Below, piece by piece: positions 36,678 to 46,179 of a DNA stretch of 64,000 bases (its first letter is position 1; every line of letters starts with the position of its first letter). Under the pieces are notes generated by a model that was given only the letters and a program-made list of their open reading frames with translations, searched no databases and was not told the DNA's origin. Position numbers and translations under genes: made by a program. Source of the stretch: Bacillus aquiflavi (GTDB lineage Bacteria > Bacillota > Bacilli > Bacillales > Cytobacillaceae); assembly GCF_019915265.1 (NCBI RefSeq), contig NZ_CP082780.1, positions 3,715,501 through 3,779,500 of the forward strand. The letters are read 5' to 3'.

Positions 36678-37866
36678 ATGAGTCAATCCGCACACGTTAC
36701 CTACACTTACACGAATAAAGAAAAAGGAATCACACAGCTTTGGTTAGCACTCCCAAAGTCGAATAGCCTTCATCAGCAAGTTCACATCAAACATCAAAGC
36801 CATCAGCCAAAGAAAATCACAAGTTTATTTAATCAAGATATTGCTTATTTTGAATTAGAGGAGATGGAGACGTTAGAGCTTCTCTGATCTTTATTGCGGA
36901 GATGATAGAAAAAATCTTTCAGATGAAGAGAGACGATTTTATTTGAGATCTACAACTCTATCACCTGTTGACGACGAAATAAAAAGCCTCGCCAGTAAAA
37001 TTACAAAAGACGGGAAAAATAATCTGGAAAAGGCAAAGCTGCTTTTTGACTATATAGTGGAGCAGTTTGTGTATCATTACCCGCCTAAAAAAAGAGGAGC
37101 CAAATCCTTTTTACAGGAAAAAAGGGGTGATTGCGGAGAATACTCCTCTTTATTCTCCTCATGTTGCAGAGCAATCGGAATCCCTTGCAGAACATTAATA
37201 GGGACGTGGGCAACTGGTAAACTAAGTGCGCACGTATGGAATGAGGCTTTTATCGAAGGGAAGGGTTGGATTCCGGTTGATTGCAGCATGGCACACGTTC
37301 AAAAGAAAAAGAAATGGCAATTTTTATTTAGTAATATTAAAACAGTGCCATGGGAGAAATATTTTGGTCAAACAGAAAATCAACGGATTGTCTTTTCATT
37401 CGATGCTGATCTACCGTTAAATCCAGAATATCCACATATACGGGGAGAAGAAATACCTAAGCAAATTGATTCTGTTTACATCATTCAGGATCGCCCTTTT
37501 TACTGGGGATACCAGACTTTAAATGGGAATGCACCATACATGCAGCCTGTTTATGTAAGATTTGATAACGAAAATTTGGCAGAGCCTGTTACTAAACCGA
37601 AAGCGACTAGCTATCTCGGTGTTTGGAAGGTGAAAGAGTCGGGAATGAGAAGCCTTTTGCTTTCCATGAAGTACGGAGCTTTCATTCTTTTACTGCTCAC
37701 CTTTTTAGCTGAATTGTTTACAGAACATTCGTCGCTTCCGGTTGTAAAAGCCAGTTTATTTGTTATGATTGGGCTATCTTTTTTATTGCGCAGAGAGAGG
37801 GTATTGCTATTTAGCGTATTAACTTTTTTATTTACGCTATCACTTCTGTCTTCCATCTTTTCATAA
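36678..37866 (+). pseudogene. Transglutaminase-like membrane protein, one frameshift
   Basis: The first frame gives 69 residues (MSQSAHVTYTYTNKEKG ...). After a shift near 36880 a second frame continues with SDLYCGDDRKNLSDEERRFYLRS and the transglutaminase core: cysteine in KRGDCGEYSS, histidine in LSAHVWNEAF, aspartate in WIPVDCS, the full catalytic triad. Two or three transmembrane helices close the protein. A single base change in length would restore about 396 residues. It is either a recent pseudogene or a sequencing error. Confidence 0.85.
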
Positions 37867-37909
37867 GTGCGTTATATAAAATGGCAGAATACTAGGGGAG
37901 GTTATAGAA

Positions 37910-38003
37910 GTCAATATTTGAAGTAACTGCTCGAAAAACTAGTCGAGCGTGTAATACGAGGCGAAAGCGAATAATAGTTCATATGTTCGTTTGTCAACAG
38001 TCT
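37910..38003 (+). repeat. Dispersed repeat, copy B
   Basis: Reads GTCAATATTTGAAG, then CTCGAAAAACTAGTCGAGCG, TAATACGAGGCGAAAGCGAATA, GTTCAT and TTGTCAACAGTCT. These are the same blocks in the same order as copy C (in reverse) and copy A. It is non-coding, between two convergent genes. Confidence 0.7.
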
Positions 38004-38014
38004 AAGGAGGTTCT

Positions 38015-38311
38015 TTAAGAATCTTCTTTTTTTAATCCGTAAAAAAGGAATCCAACGAAAAAAATGATAGAAATAATCAATGTTATATAAAACGTAATAG
38101 GATCTCCTCCTAACCCTAAATGATCAACAATAATCCCTTCTTGAAATAATAATACTAATGAAATTAACAGTAAAAAAAAGGAATTCAGCATGATGACATG
38201 CTTGCCTTTTATTTTCCTCTTTAAAAAAATGAAATATGCAAAATGACAGATCATGAAAATAAGCAATAAATAAAAAATGGGTCTGAAAAAAACAAACTTT
38301 TCTCCTACCAA
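38015..38311 (-). CDS. Small membrane protein, unknown function
   Basis: 98 residues with three hydrophobic helices (IFYLLLIFMICHFAYFIFL, MLNSFFLLLISLVLLF, TFYITLIISIIFFVGFLFYG) separated by short loops, the second loop basic. GAAGGTG lies upstream of the ATG. No family is recognised. Confidence 0.6.
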   Translation of the reverse strand: MVGEKFVFFRPIFYLLLIFMICHFAYFIFLKRKIKGKHVIMLNSFFLLLISLVLLFQEGIIVDHLGLGGDPITFYITLIISIIFFVGFLFYGLKKEDS

Positions 38312-38520
38312 AAAATCACCTTCTTTAATAAATTTCCTTTATAAATGATATTTTAAATTGTCATTAAAAAAAAAACAATAAAGACTGTTAGTTTCATCTG
38401 TATGAATAAAGCTTTCCTTTTCATCTTTCCGAAAGATAAATCCCTTGAAATCACATTTTGTGTAAAATAATTGATTTTCCCATAAACAACTGGTAAATTA
38501 AATCATATAATAATCCTGAT

Positions 38521-38537
38521 TAATCCAATAGGAATTA
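38521..38537. promoter_or_regulatory. Imperfect palindrome before yrrT, candidate CymR-type site
   Basis: TAATCC-AATA-GGAATTA lies 17 bases upstream of the yrrT start codon. In B. subtilis the same operon is repressed by CymR with CysK when cysteine is available. The match is by symmetry and context only. Confidence 0.35.
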
Positions 38538-38553
38538 GGAGGAATAGGGGGAT

Positions 38554-39192
38554 ATGGATCTAGAATTTAATCAGCTATTTGATGAATGGGCCTCTTGCTA
38601 TGATGAAACGGTTTTGGGGAAAGATCGAGAATATGAAGAGGTGTTTGCTCAATATGAGCAGATTTTAACAACAGTTGCAAATAAAGCGTCAGGATGCGTG
38701 CTTGAATTTGGAGTTGGGACAGGTAATTTAACAAAAAAGCTATTAACTAATGGAAAGACAGTGTATGGTGTTGAGCCTTCAAAAGGAATGAGAGAAATTG
38801 CCCAGCAAAAGCTGCCGACAGCAAAAATTATTCAAGGTGATTTTCTAATTTTTGAAATACCAGAAACACCTATCGATACAATCGTAAGCACGTATGCGTT
38901 TCACCATTTAAAAGATAATGAAAAAGGGCAGGCACTCAATAAATATCGTAAAATTTTAAAAAATTCCGGGAAAATTGTTTTTGCTGATACAGTTTTTCTA
39001 AATGAGGCGGCAAAGGAACAAAAAATCCGCGAGGCGGAAAGTAATGGCTTTGATCGGCTTGTGCAAGATTTAAAGACAGAATACTATACTACGATAAGTA
39101 CCATGAGACGGTTATTTGAGGAAAATAAATTTTCTGTTTCATTTGTCCAAATGAATCCATTTGTTTGGTTAATTGAAGGAAAAATTATGTAG
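38554..39192 (+). CDS. yrrT: YrrT-like SAM-dependent methyltransferase
   Basis: 212 residues with a class I methyltransferase fold: SAM motif I VLEFGVGTGNLTKKL near residue 52, then YGVEPSKGM (acidic loop end) and IVSTYAFHHLKDNEK. It opens the yrrT-mccA-mccB operon, the route from methionine-derived homocysteine to cysteine. In B. subtilis mtnN lies between yrrT and mccA; here it is absent and the two are 11 bases apart. The methyl acceptor is not established. Confidence 0.85.
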   Translation: MDLEFNQLFDEWASCYDETVLGKDREYEEVFAQYEQILTTVANKASGCVLEFGVGTGNLTKKLLTNGKTVYGVEPSKGMREIAQQKLPTAKIIQGDFLIFEIPETPIDTIVSTYAFHHLKDNEKGQALNKYRKILKNSGKIVFADTVFLNEAAKEQKIREAESNGFDRLVQDLKTEYYTTISTMRRLFEENKFSVSFVQMNPFVWLIEGKIM

Positions 39193-39203
39193 GGAGGCAG
39201 TCT

Positions 39204-40148
39204 ATGAAAGTGAAAAGTGTGCATGAATTAATCGGAAATACGCCATTAGTTGAAATCAAATCATATTCATTTCCGAACGATGTTAGGTTATTTGCCAAAT
39301 TGGAATATTTTAACCCCGGAGGAAGTGTAAAGGATCGCCTTGGCTATTTTTTGTTAAAGGAGGCAATGGAAGAAGGAAAGTTAAACAAAGGCGGGACCAT
39401 CGTTGAGCCGACGGCAGGTAATACAGGGATTGGTCTTGCACTTGCAGCTATCTATTTTGGAGTGAACGCAATATTTGTTACTCCTGAAAAATTTAGTATT
39501 GAAAAACAGACGTTAATGCGTGCTTTAGGGGCAAAAGTAGTGAATACACGGACAGAGCTCGGAATGGAGGGGGCAATTAAAAAGGCCGAGGCTCTAGTAG
39601 AAGAGATAGCAGGAGCTTTTTATCCCGGTCAATTTCATAATCATTCAAATCCTAAAACGTATTATGAAAGTCTTGGTCCTGAGCTTTACGAAGCTCTTGA
39701 AGGGAAGATCGATATTTTTGTTGCTGGGGCAGGTTCGGGTGGAACTTTTATGGGAACGTCTCAATATTTAAAAGAAAGAATTCCACATATCAAAACGGTG
39801 ATCGTCGAGCCAGAAGGTTCAATTTTAAACGGAGGCAATCCGAGATTTCATCGGACAGAGGGGATCGGAATGGAATTTATTCCAGATTTCGTTGATACAG
39901 CGTATTTTGATGAAATATATACGATTTCAGATGACGAAGCGTTTACTCGCCTAGCGGAAATCGCCCGTTTAGAAGGTTTATTAGTTGGAAGTTCATCAGG
40001 AGCGGCTCTTGCTGCTAGTTTAAAAGAAGCGCAAAAGGCGAAGCCGGGTACAAATGTTGTCACGATTTTTCCTGATAGCAGTGAAAGATATATTAGTAGT
40101 GGAATCTATTCTTTGGAAAATAAATCTTTTGGAGTGAATAGTAAATGA
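39204..40148 (+). CDS. mccA: O-acetylserine-dependent cystathionine beta-synthase
   Basis: 314 residues of the PLP-dependent cysteine synthase fold. The N-terminus VHELIGNTPLVEI is typical, followed by NPGGSVKDR with the PLP lysine, EPTAGNTGIG (substrate loop) and GAGSGGTFMG (phosphate loop). Adjacent mccB and yrrT assign it as MccA, which joins homocysteine with O-acetylserine to give cystathionine, rather than CysK. Its stop overlaps the mccB start by four bases (ATGA). Confidence 0.9.
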   Translation: MKVKSVHELIGNTPLVEIKSYSFPNDVRLFAKLEYFNPGGSVKDRLGYFLLKEAMEEGKLNKGGTIVEPTAGNTGIGLALAAIYFGVNAIFVTPEKFSIEKQTLMRALGAKVVNTRTELGMEGAIKKAEALVEEIAGAFYPGQFHNHSNPKTYYESLGPELYEALEGKIDIFVAGAGSGGTFMGTSQYLKERIPHIKTVIVEPEGSILNGGNPRFHRTEGIGMEFIPDFVDTAYFDEIYTISDDEAFTRLAEIARLEGLLVGSSSGAALAASLKEAQKAKPGTNVVTIFPDSSERYISSGIYSLENKSFGVNSK

Positions 40149-41290
40149 GAAAAAAAACGAAACTTATTCATGGCGGAACGAGTCAAGATCCATACACAGG
40201 AGCAGTGTCGACACCAATTTATCAAGCTAGTACGTTTAAACAAAATGGGGTCGGAAATTTTAAATACGAATATGCCCGAACTGGAAATCCAACACGAGAA
40301 TCATTGGAAAAACTTATCGCTGATCTTGAAGGTGGTGAACGAGGTTTTGCTTTCGGCTCTGGAATGGCCGCCATTTCTGCTGTTACGAAGCTATTTTCAG
40401 CAGGCACTCATCTCATTATTACGGATGATGTATATGGAGGAACTTTTCGGATCATGACGAAAGTTTTTAACCGTTTTGGGATTGAAACAACGTTTGTCGA
40501 TACTAGTAATGTAAAAGCGATAGAAGAAGCAATTCGTCCAAATACAAAAGCGATTTATGTTGAGACACCTACAAATCCGCTCTTAAAAATTACAGATATA
40601 AAAGAAGTTAGTGAGATTGCTGCTAAACATGATTTACTATTTATTGTCGATAATACGTTTAGCACCCCTTTTTGGCAAAACCCGCTTTTACTGGGAGCTC
40701 ATATTGTCATTCATAGTGCAACAAAATATTTAGGCGGGCATAGTGATGTTGTCGCTGGCCTTGTCGTAGTAAAAGATAAGCAGCTTGGGGAAGAACTTCA
40801 CTTTATTCAAAATTCAACAGGGGGAATTCTTGGACCGCAAGACAGCTGGCTACTAATCCGAGGGATTAAAACACTTGGCGTACGAATGCAAGAAATCGAA
40901 CATAATACAAATAAAATTGTTGAATTTTTAACAAAACATCCAGCCGTCGGAAAAGTATATTATCCGGGATTACTTCATCACCCTGGTCATCATATTCATC
41001 GAATGCAAGCAACAGGCTTTGGCGGAATGGTTTCATTTACAGTTGAAAGTGAAAAGGTCGCATTAGCAATCGTATCAAAATTAAAATATTTCACGCTTGC
41101 AGAAAGTTTAGGAGCTGTTGAAAGCTTAATATCTATTCCTGCTTTAATGACTCACGCATCGATACCAAGAGATCGAAGACTTGAGCTAGGAATTGAAGAC
41201 GGTCTTATCCGTATTTCCGTTGGCTTAGAAGATGCTGCCGACTTAATTGAAGACTTAGATCGTGTATTACAATTAAGTGCTGTTGAATGA
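40145..41290 (+). CDS. mccB: Cystathionine gamma-lyase
   Basis: 381 residues, usual length for the Cys/Met-metabolism PLP family. Signatures include EYARTGNPTRESLEKLIADLEGG near residue 40, FGSGMAAISAV, and the PLP lysine in HSATKYLGGHSDV near residue 196. It splits cystathionine into cysteine, 2-oxobutyrate and ammonia, completing the pathway started by MccA. It has a four-base overlap with mccA and a clear terminator downstream. Confidence 0.93.
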   Translation: MRKKTKLIHGGTSQDPYTGAVSTPIYQASTFKQNGVGNFKYEYARTGNPTRESLEKLIADLEGGERGFAFGSGMAAISAVTKLFSAGTHLIITDDVYGGTFRIMTKVFNRFGIETTFVDTSNVKAIEEAIRPNTKAIYVETPTNPLLKITDIKEVSEIAAKHDLLFIVDNTFSTPFWQNPLLLGAHIVIHSATKYLGGHSDVVAGLVVVKDKQLGEELHFIQNSTGGILGPQDSWLLIRGIKTLGVRMQEIEHNTNKIVEFLTKHPAVGKVYYPGLLHHPGHHIHRMQATGFGGMVSFTVESEKVALAIVSKLKYFTLAESLGAVESLISIPALMTHASIPRDRRLELGIEDGLIRISVGLEDAADLIEDLDRVLQLSAVE

Positions 41291-41321
41291 GAAAATAGGT
41301 TTATTAAGTAAATGATAAAAG

Positions 41322-41361
41322 GCTAGAAGCGAAGGAGATGCTTCTAGCTTCTTCATTTTTC
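41322..41361 (+). terminator. Terminator of the mcc operon
   Basis: Perfect stem GCTAGAAGC / GCTTCTAGC with a 9-base loop, then TTCTTCATTTTTC. Confidence 0.8.
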
Positions 41362-41447
41362 AACTATACCGATGGTGGTATGAAATAAGCAGAACTTAGT
41401 TTTTTAAAAAATGATAGAATATGATTAAAGAAGAGAGGAGGAGTAAT

Positions 41448-43580
41448 GTGCTGGCAAAGGCTAATAACCTTCTTCATGAATATTTTGGATTTGATCATTT
41501 TAGAAAAGGCCAAGATAAGATTATTCAGAAAGTACTACAAAATAAAGATGCGCTCGGAATTATGCCGACTGGAGGCGGAAAATCTGTTTGCTATCAAATT
41601 CCTGCGCTGATGCTACAAGGGATTACGATTGTCATCTCTCCGCTTATTTCTTTAATGAAGGATCAAGTAGATGCACTTCATCAAGCTGGTATTTCAGCGA
41701 CTTTTCTTAATAGTACGATCACTGTTGCAGAAATGCATGAACGCTTGAACAACATCATGAATAAACAATATAACCTCGTATATATCGCACCGGAGCGCTT
41801 AGAATCACCAGATTTTTTAGAGCTTTTAAATCGGATTGAAGTATCGCTAATAGCGATTGATGAGGCACATTGTATTTCTCAATGGGGACATGATTTTCGG
41901 CCAAGCTATTTACTAATTAAACGTTTGATTAATAAACTGTATCCTAAGCCGACGGTTTTAGCACTAACGGCAACTGCAACGCCACAAGTAAAAAACGATA
42001 TTTGCGATTTACTTCATATTGATGAACAAAATACTGTGTTGACCGGTTTCGGACGTGAAAATCTGCGCTTCAAAGTAGTAAAAGGACAAAATAGAGACTT
42101 GTTTCTAACTGAATATATTCAAAAAAATAGCAACCAAGCCGGAATTATATATGCAGCTACAAGAAAAGAAGTGGAGCGGTTTCACCATTATTTATATAAA
42201 AAAGGGTTTCGAGTAGGAAAATATCATGCCGGTATGGCAGAACGAGAACGGGATCATTATCAGGAACAATTTTTATATGATGATATTAATATAATGGTTG
42301 CTACATCCGCTTTTGGAATGGGAATTAATAAATCAAATGTCCGCTATGTGATTCATTATCATATTCCAAGAAATATGGAGTCATATTACCAGGAAGCAGG
42401 ACGGGCTGGTCGTGACGGCGAAGAAAGTGAATGCATACTTTTATTCGCACCGCAAGATGCCCATATTCAAACATTTCTAATCGATCAATCTGAAATGGAC
42501 GAGCAACGAAAAGAACATGAATATGCAAAGCTTCGTAAAATGGTAGCTTATGGTCATACTGAGTCTTGTTTTCAACAATATATTCTCCATTACTTCGGAG
42601 AACCACATGTGCAAGAGTGCGGAACTTGCGGGAACTGTACAGATGATCGAGAACAAGTTGATGTCACAGTTGAAGCGCAAATGGTGCTCTCGTGTATAAA
42701 AAGAATGAATGAACGATTCGGAAAAACATTTATTACGAAAGTATTAACAGGTTCTGCTGATAAAAAAATAAAAAGTTTTCGCTTTGATCAATTATCTACA
42801 TATGGCATTATGAAAAACAAAACACAAAAGGAAGTTAATGAGTTTATTGACTTTTTAACGGCAGAAGGGTATTTACGTCCATCTGACGGAGCTTATCCAG
42901 TCTTAATGTTAACGAGTCAAGCAGTCTCTGTATTGCGGGGGGAAGAACAAGTATTTCGCAAAGAAAAAGTTCGTGCAGCAAAAATTGCTGCTGATAATGC
43001 TCTTTTTGAAGTGTTACGCAGTTTACGAAAAGAAATTGCCGAGTCAGAAAGAGTACCCCCGTATATTATTTTTTCAGATCAAACATTAAGGGAAATGAGT
43101 ACATTTCTACCTAGAACTGAAGCTGAACTTTTGCAAATAAAAGGAGTCGGTCAGCGGAAATTAACTTCATATGGAGCAGCATTTTTAAATGAAATAACGG
43201 CATATTGTAAAGAGAATGGCATCCAAGAAAATCGAACTGTTAACCAAACTGAAGACATGACGGCAAAAGCAGTTTCTTCTCGCAGCAACAAGGTTAAAAG
43301 CCACCATATTACTTATCAGCTTCTAATTGCTGGTAGGACGATTGAACAGATTGCTGCTGAAAGAGCATTGACAGAACGAACGGTTGAAGGTCATCTGATT
43401 AAATGTGGCGAAGAAGGGATGGAAATTGATTGGGATTCATTTGTTCCTAAAAAATATGTTTCTCTCATTAAAGATGCCATTCAGCAAGCTGGAACAGAAA
43501 GATTAACACCGATAAAAGAACTTTTGCCAGCTGAAGTCAGTTTTTTTATGATTAAAGCTTATTTGCAAAAAAATCAATAA
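41448..43580 (+). CDS. recQ: RecQ-type ATP-dependent DNA helicase
   Basis: 710 residues from the GTG that follows GAGGAGGAG (an ATG nine codons upstream has no such site). Domains in order: helicase with Walker A MPTGGGKS and DEAH box IDEAHCISQWGHDF; second helicase domain with GIIYAATRKEVE and SYYQEAGRAGRDG; RQC zinc site (CFQQYILHYFGE ... CGTCGNC); HRDC domain near residue 510-590 (YIIFSDQTLREMS); and a C-terminal helix-turn-helix (RTIEQIAAERALTERTVEGHL). Unwinds forks and recombination intermediates. Confidence 0.95.
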   Translation: MLAKANNLLHEYFGFDHFRKGQDKIIQKVLQNKDALGIMPTGGGKSVCYQIPALMLQGITIVISPLISLMKDQVDALHQAGISATFLNSTITVAEMHERLNNIMNKQYNLVYIAPERLESPDFLELLNRIEVSLIAIDEAHCISQWGHDFRPSYLLIKRLINKLYPKPTVLALTATATPQVKNDICDLLHIDEQNTVLTGFGRENLRFKVVKGQNRDLFLTEYIQKNSNQAGIIYAATRKEVERFHHYLYKKGFRVGKYHAGMAERERDHYQEQFLYDDINIMVATSAFGMGINKSNVRYVIHYHIPRNMESYYQEAGRAGRDGEESECILLFAPQDAHIQTFLIDQSEMDEQRKEHEYAKLRKMVAYGHTESCFQQYILHYFGEPHVQECGTCGNCTDDREQVDVTVEAQMVLSCIKRMNERFGKTFITKVLTGSADKKIKSFRFDQLSTYGIMKNKTQKEVNEFIDFLTAEGYLRPSDGAYPVLMLTSQAVSVLRGEEQVFRKEKVRAAKIAADNALFEVLRSLRKEIAESERVPPYIIFSDQTLREMSTFLPRTEAELLQIKGVGQRKLTSYGAAFLNEITAYCKENGIQENRTVNQTEDMTAKAVSSRSNKVKSHHITYQLLIAGRTIEQIAAERALTERTVEGHLIKCGEEGMEIDWDSFVPKKYVSLIKDAIQQAGTERLTPIKELLPAEVSFFMIKAYLQKNQ

Positions 43581-43583
43581 ATA

Positions 43584-43611
43584 AAATCCCCCGAAATACT
43601 ATGGGGGATTT
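43584..43611 (+). terminator. Terminator of recQ
   Basis: AAATCCCCC / GGGGGATTT stem with a 10-base loop, immediately after the recQ stop codon. Confidence 0.8.
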
Positions 43612-43755
43612 ACTGTTAATAAACCCTGACTTGCATGGTTTGAATAAAAATTATGTCTTAAATGAAAACACTTTACATAATGTCTAATGACAAAAGAGTT
43701 TTAAGGGATTACATTACGATATGAGGGCTTTTTTAATAGGGTAGGAGGGATTCGT

Positions 43756-45021
43756 TTGGAATTGAAAGCGTTTACAATTAACCGCACACGTCTTTCTGAA
43801 CGCATGACGGAACTGTCTAAAATCGGACAAATTGGAGAGACAGGTGTTGCTAGACTTGCTTTTTCCGCTGAGGATAAGTTAGCAGTAGAAAAAGTGCAAG
43901 CCTGGATGAAACAAGCTGGATTAATCACACGGATTGATCATTTTGGAAACTTAATTGGGCGCATGGAAGGAAAGCAATCAACTGCTCCTGTCTTGATGCT
44001 CGGCTCCCATATCGATTCACAGCCTTATGGGGGAAGATTTGACGGGGTTATCGGTGTATTAGGAGCACTGGAAGTTGTGGAAACGATGAAAGAGCAAAAT
44101 ATCATTCCAAATATTCCAATTGAAGTGATTGCATTTTCCGATGAAGAAGGATCGCGCTTTAATAAAGGTTTATTTGGCTCAAGAGGGATATGTGGAATGC
44201 TTGAAGAAGGAGAACTGGATCGAACAGATAAAGAAGGAATGACAAGACGTGAAGCCTTAACGCAATTCGGCTGCGATCCTGAGAAGCTTTCAGAATCTGA
44301 GTATAAAAAAGGCAGTATTGCGGCATTTCTTGAGCTTCATATTGAACAAGGGCCGATATTAGAAGAGAAAAATAGTCCTGTCGGAATTGTAACAGGAATT
44401 GCAGGTCCCCTTTGGGCGACTGTAGAAATGGAAGGTTTTGCAGGTCATGCTGGTTCTGTACCGATGAGTATGCGTCAAGATGCATTAGTAGGAGCAGCGA
44501 AGGTAATTGTTGCGCTTCAGGAATTAACAAGTAAGGATCCTTCCGCCCCGACAGTTGGCACAGTTGGAAGCCTGCGTGTATTTCCCGATTCACGAAATAT
44601 CATTCCTGAAAAAGTAAGCTTTACGATTGACTTAAGGGATATTAATATTAAGCGCCGTCATCGGCTTGAAGACGAACTAAAGTCAAAAATTGATGCAATT
44701 GCCCACAAGCATAAATTAACATATACGATTAATGAAGATACAAATAGCGAGCCGCGCTACTGTGCTTCTTGGATACAAGACATGATGGAAAACGAAGCAC
44801 AACAAATAGGTATTCAAGCGCCAAAGCTAATGAGCGGTCCTTTTCATGATTCATTAGCATTGTCTTACGTATGTGATTACGGAATGATTTTTGTGAGATG
44901 TAAGAAAGGCATTAGTCATAATCCAAAGGAATATGCAACGATAGAAGACATTTCATTAGGAACGGAGCTTTTATACCGGTCTGTCCAACAAATGCAAAAA
45001 AGATTGGACAATATTTATTAG
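43756..45021 (+). CDS. M20-family amidohydrolase (N-carbamoyl amino acid / allantoate type)
   Basis: 421 residues. Metal-binding motifs: GSHIDSQPYGGRFDGVIGVL (His and Asp), FSDEEGSRF (Glu pair), LHIEQGPILE, and a late FHDSLALSY histidine. This is the hydantoinase/carbamoylase branch, which cleaves N-carbamoyl-L-amino acids, ureidopropionate or allantoate; neighbours do not narrow this. TTG start with AGGAGGG upstream. Single gene. Confidence 0.88.
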   Translation: MELKAFTINRTRLSERMTELSKIGQIGETGVARLAFSAEDKLAVEKVQAWMKQAGLITRIDHFGNLIGRMEGKQSTAPVLMLGSHIDSQPYGGRFDGVIGVLGALEVVETMKEQNIIPNIPIEVIAFSDEEGSRFNKGLFGSRGICGMLEEGELDRTDKEGMTRREALTQFGCDPEKLSESEYKKGSIAAFLELHIEQGPILEEKNSPVGIVTGIAGPLWATVEMEGFAGHAGSVPMSMRQDALVGAAKVIVALQELTSKDPSAPTVGTVGSLRVFPDSRNIIPEKVSFTIDLRDINIKRRHRLEDELKSKIDAIAHKHKLTYTINEDTNSEPRYCASWIQDMMENEAQQIGIQAPKLMSGPFHDSLALSYVCDYGMIFVRCKKGISHNPKEYATIEDISLGTELLYRSVQQMQKRLDNIY

Positions 45022-45049
45022 GCTGCTCCGATGCATTAATACTTTGTTT

Positions 45050-45292
45050 TATTTAAACGACTCCTTACAGTGAAATAAAAGTATGCGATTATTAAGGTCA
45101 GAATTTGGAGCTCGACAATCGGTGTATTTATTGCTATTAATATAGTTTCTATTTTTCAGAAATTTTCACAAGATCAAGTGATTATGTTTACGCTTTGGCT
45201 AGTCTGTGCCTACGCTTGTATCTCATTACCCTACTTGGATTTCGAGACAACAAGTTAGTCAATTTAGAAAATCCGTTGAAGCTGAATAATAT
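45050..45292 (+). pseudogene. Remnant of a membrane protein C-terminus
   Basis: A hydrophobic reading (TIGVFIAINIVSIFQKF, then MFTLWLVCAYACISLPYL) runs to a stop. A second frame continues with FRDNKLVNLENPLKL. There is no start codon or ribosome site. Weak evidence, offered because the stretch does not look like a normal intergenic region. Confidence 0.35.
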
Positions 45293-45300
45293 GACATGAA

Positions 45301-45331
45301 AACCGACTCCTATTCGTACATGGAGTCGGTT
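45301..45331 (+). terminator. Terminator-like hairpin, half of it duplicated at 45493
   Basis: AACCGACTCC / GGAGTCGGTT stem with an 11-base loop. The right arm with part of the loop (TCGTACATGGAGTCGGTT) is repeated at 45493-45510, followed there by a T run. Confidence 0.65.
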
Positions 45332-45492
45332 CTAACTGTTGACAAGCGCTCGCATTCTTTTATAAGCTCATGAACGCCTGATCTATTCGTTTCCGCCTCG
45401 TACAGCACGCCTTGACTGACAAGCATTTTTAACTAGTCTTTCGGACAGTTGCTTCAAATATTGACTTTTATACAAGCTCAACCGAATTTTGA
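45332..45492 (-). repeat. Dispersed repeat, copy C, framed by 18-bp direct repeats
   Basis: On the minus strand: GTCAATATTTGAAGCAACTG, then GAAAGACTAGT, GCTTGTCAGTCAAGGCGTGC, TGTACGAGGCGGAAACGAATAG, GTTCATGAG and TTGTCAACAGTTAG. The 161-base unit is bordered on both sides by TCGTACATGGAGTCGGTT (45314-45331 and 45493-45510), as if it had inserted into a terminator and duplicated its target. Confidence 0.7.
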
Positions 45493-45518
45493 TCGTACAT
45501 GGAGTCGGTTTTCATCAT

Positions 45519-45980
45519 TTATTTGCTTATGAACATAGGTAGTTCAGTGTGGCCCATTTCACGTACGTAGACAAATAAGTTTCCTTTATGATTAATTTCA
45601 TGATCCATTGCCATTTGTAATAATTGTCCCGCATTCATTTTCTGACCGAAGATTTCTGTTAAATCAATAGTACGATTTAAATCTTCGTCTGTAAGAGATT
45701 CAATTAAGTTCTTTGTTTTTTCAGTATACGACGTTGCGAGTTCAAGAAGGTTTGCTTCTGTTTCTTCTTTGTTCTCTTGATACGGGACTGGTTCCCCTTT
45801 TTTAACTATTTCAACAAACCAGTGAAAAGAGTAGAGCATATGGTTCACTAACTCTTTTGCTGACATTGAAGTTGGGGTTGGCTTGTAGTTATCATGCTCT
45901 TTTTCAATTTTGCTTACAAGTTCTACAGTAACATTCCGATGAGCGAGAAAATATTGGATAAACTGACTCGTATTACTCAC
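45519..45980 (-). CDS. DinB-family protein
   Basis: 153 residues from a GTG preceded by AAGGAGGAG; a longer frame upstream has no site. The DinB four-helix fold shows its histidines in KELVNHMLYSFHWF near residue 47 and MAMDHEINHKGNLFVYVREMG near 130. The EIFGQKMNAGQLL segment is typical of this family. Probably a metal-dependent thiol-handling enzyme of unknown substrate. Single gene. Confidence 0.85.
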   Translation of the reverse strand: MSNTSQFIQYFLAHRNVTVELVSKIEKEHDNYKPTPTSMSAKELVNHMLYSFHWFVEIVKKGEPVPYQENKEETEANLLELATSYTEKTKNLIESLTDEDLNRTIDLTEIFGQKMNAGQLLQMAMDHEINHKGNLFVYVREMGHTELPMFISK

Positions 45981-46179
45981 TTCTGACTCCTCCTTTGTAA
46001 AGCATACTAACTTATATATATTCCCTTTAAATTTCAATAATCCTTCTTGTTAGATAACTTTGTGTTAGAGGCTTGGTTTGTATAGGACTGCGCTTTTACA
46101 CGAAATTAAATAATCCCTCGTATCATCATGACTGTTCAAAATTTGTATATCATTTTTTAAAAATGTTAGTTATTTCTCG

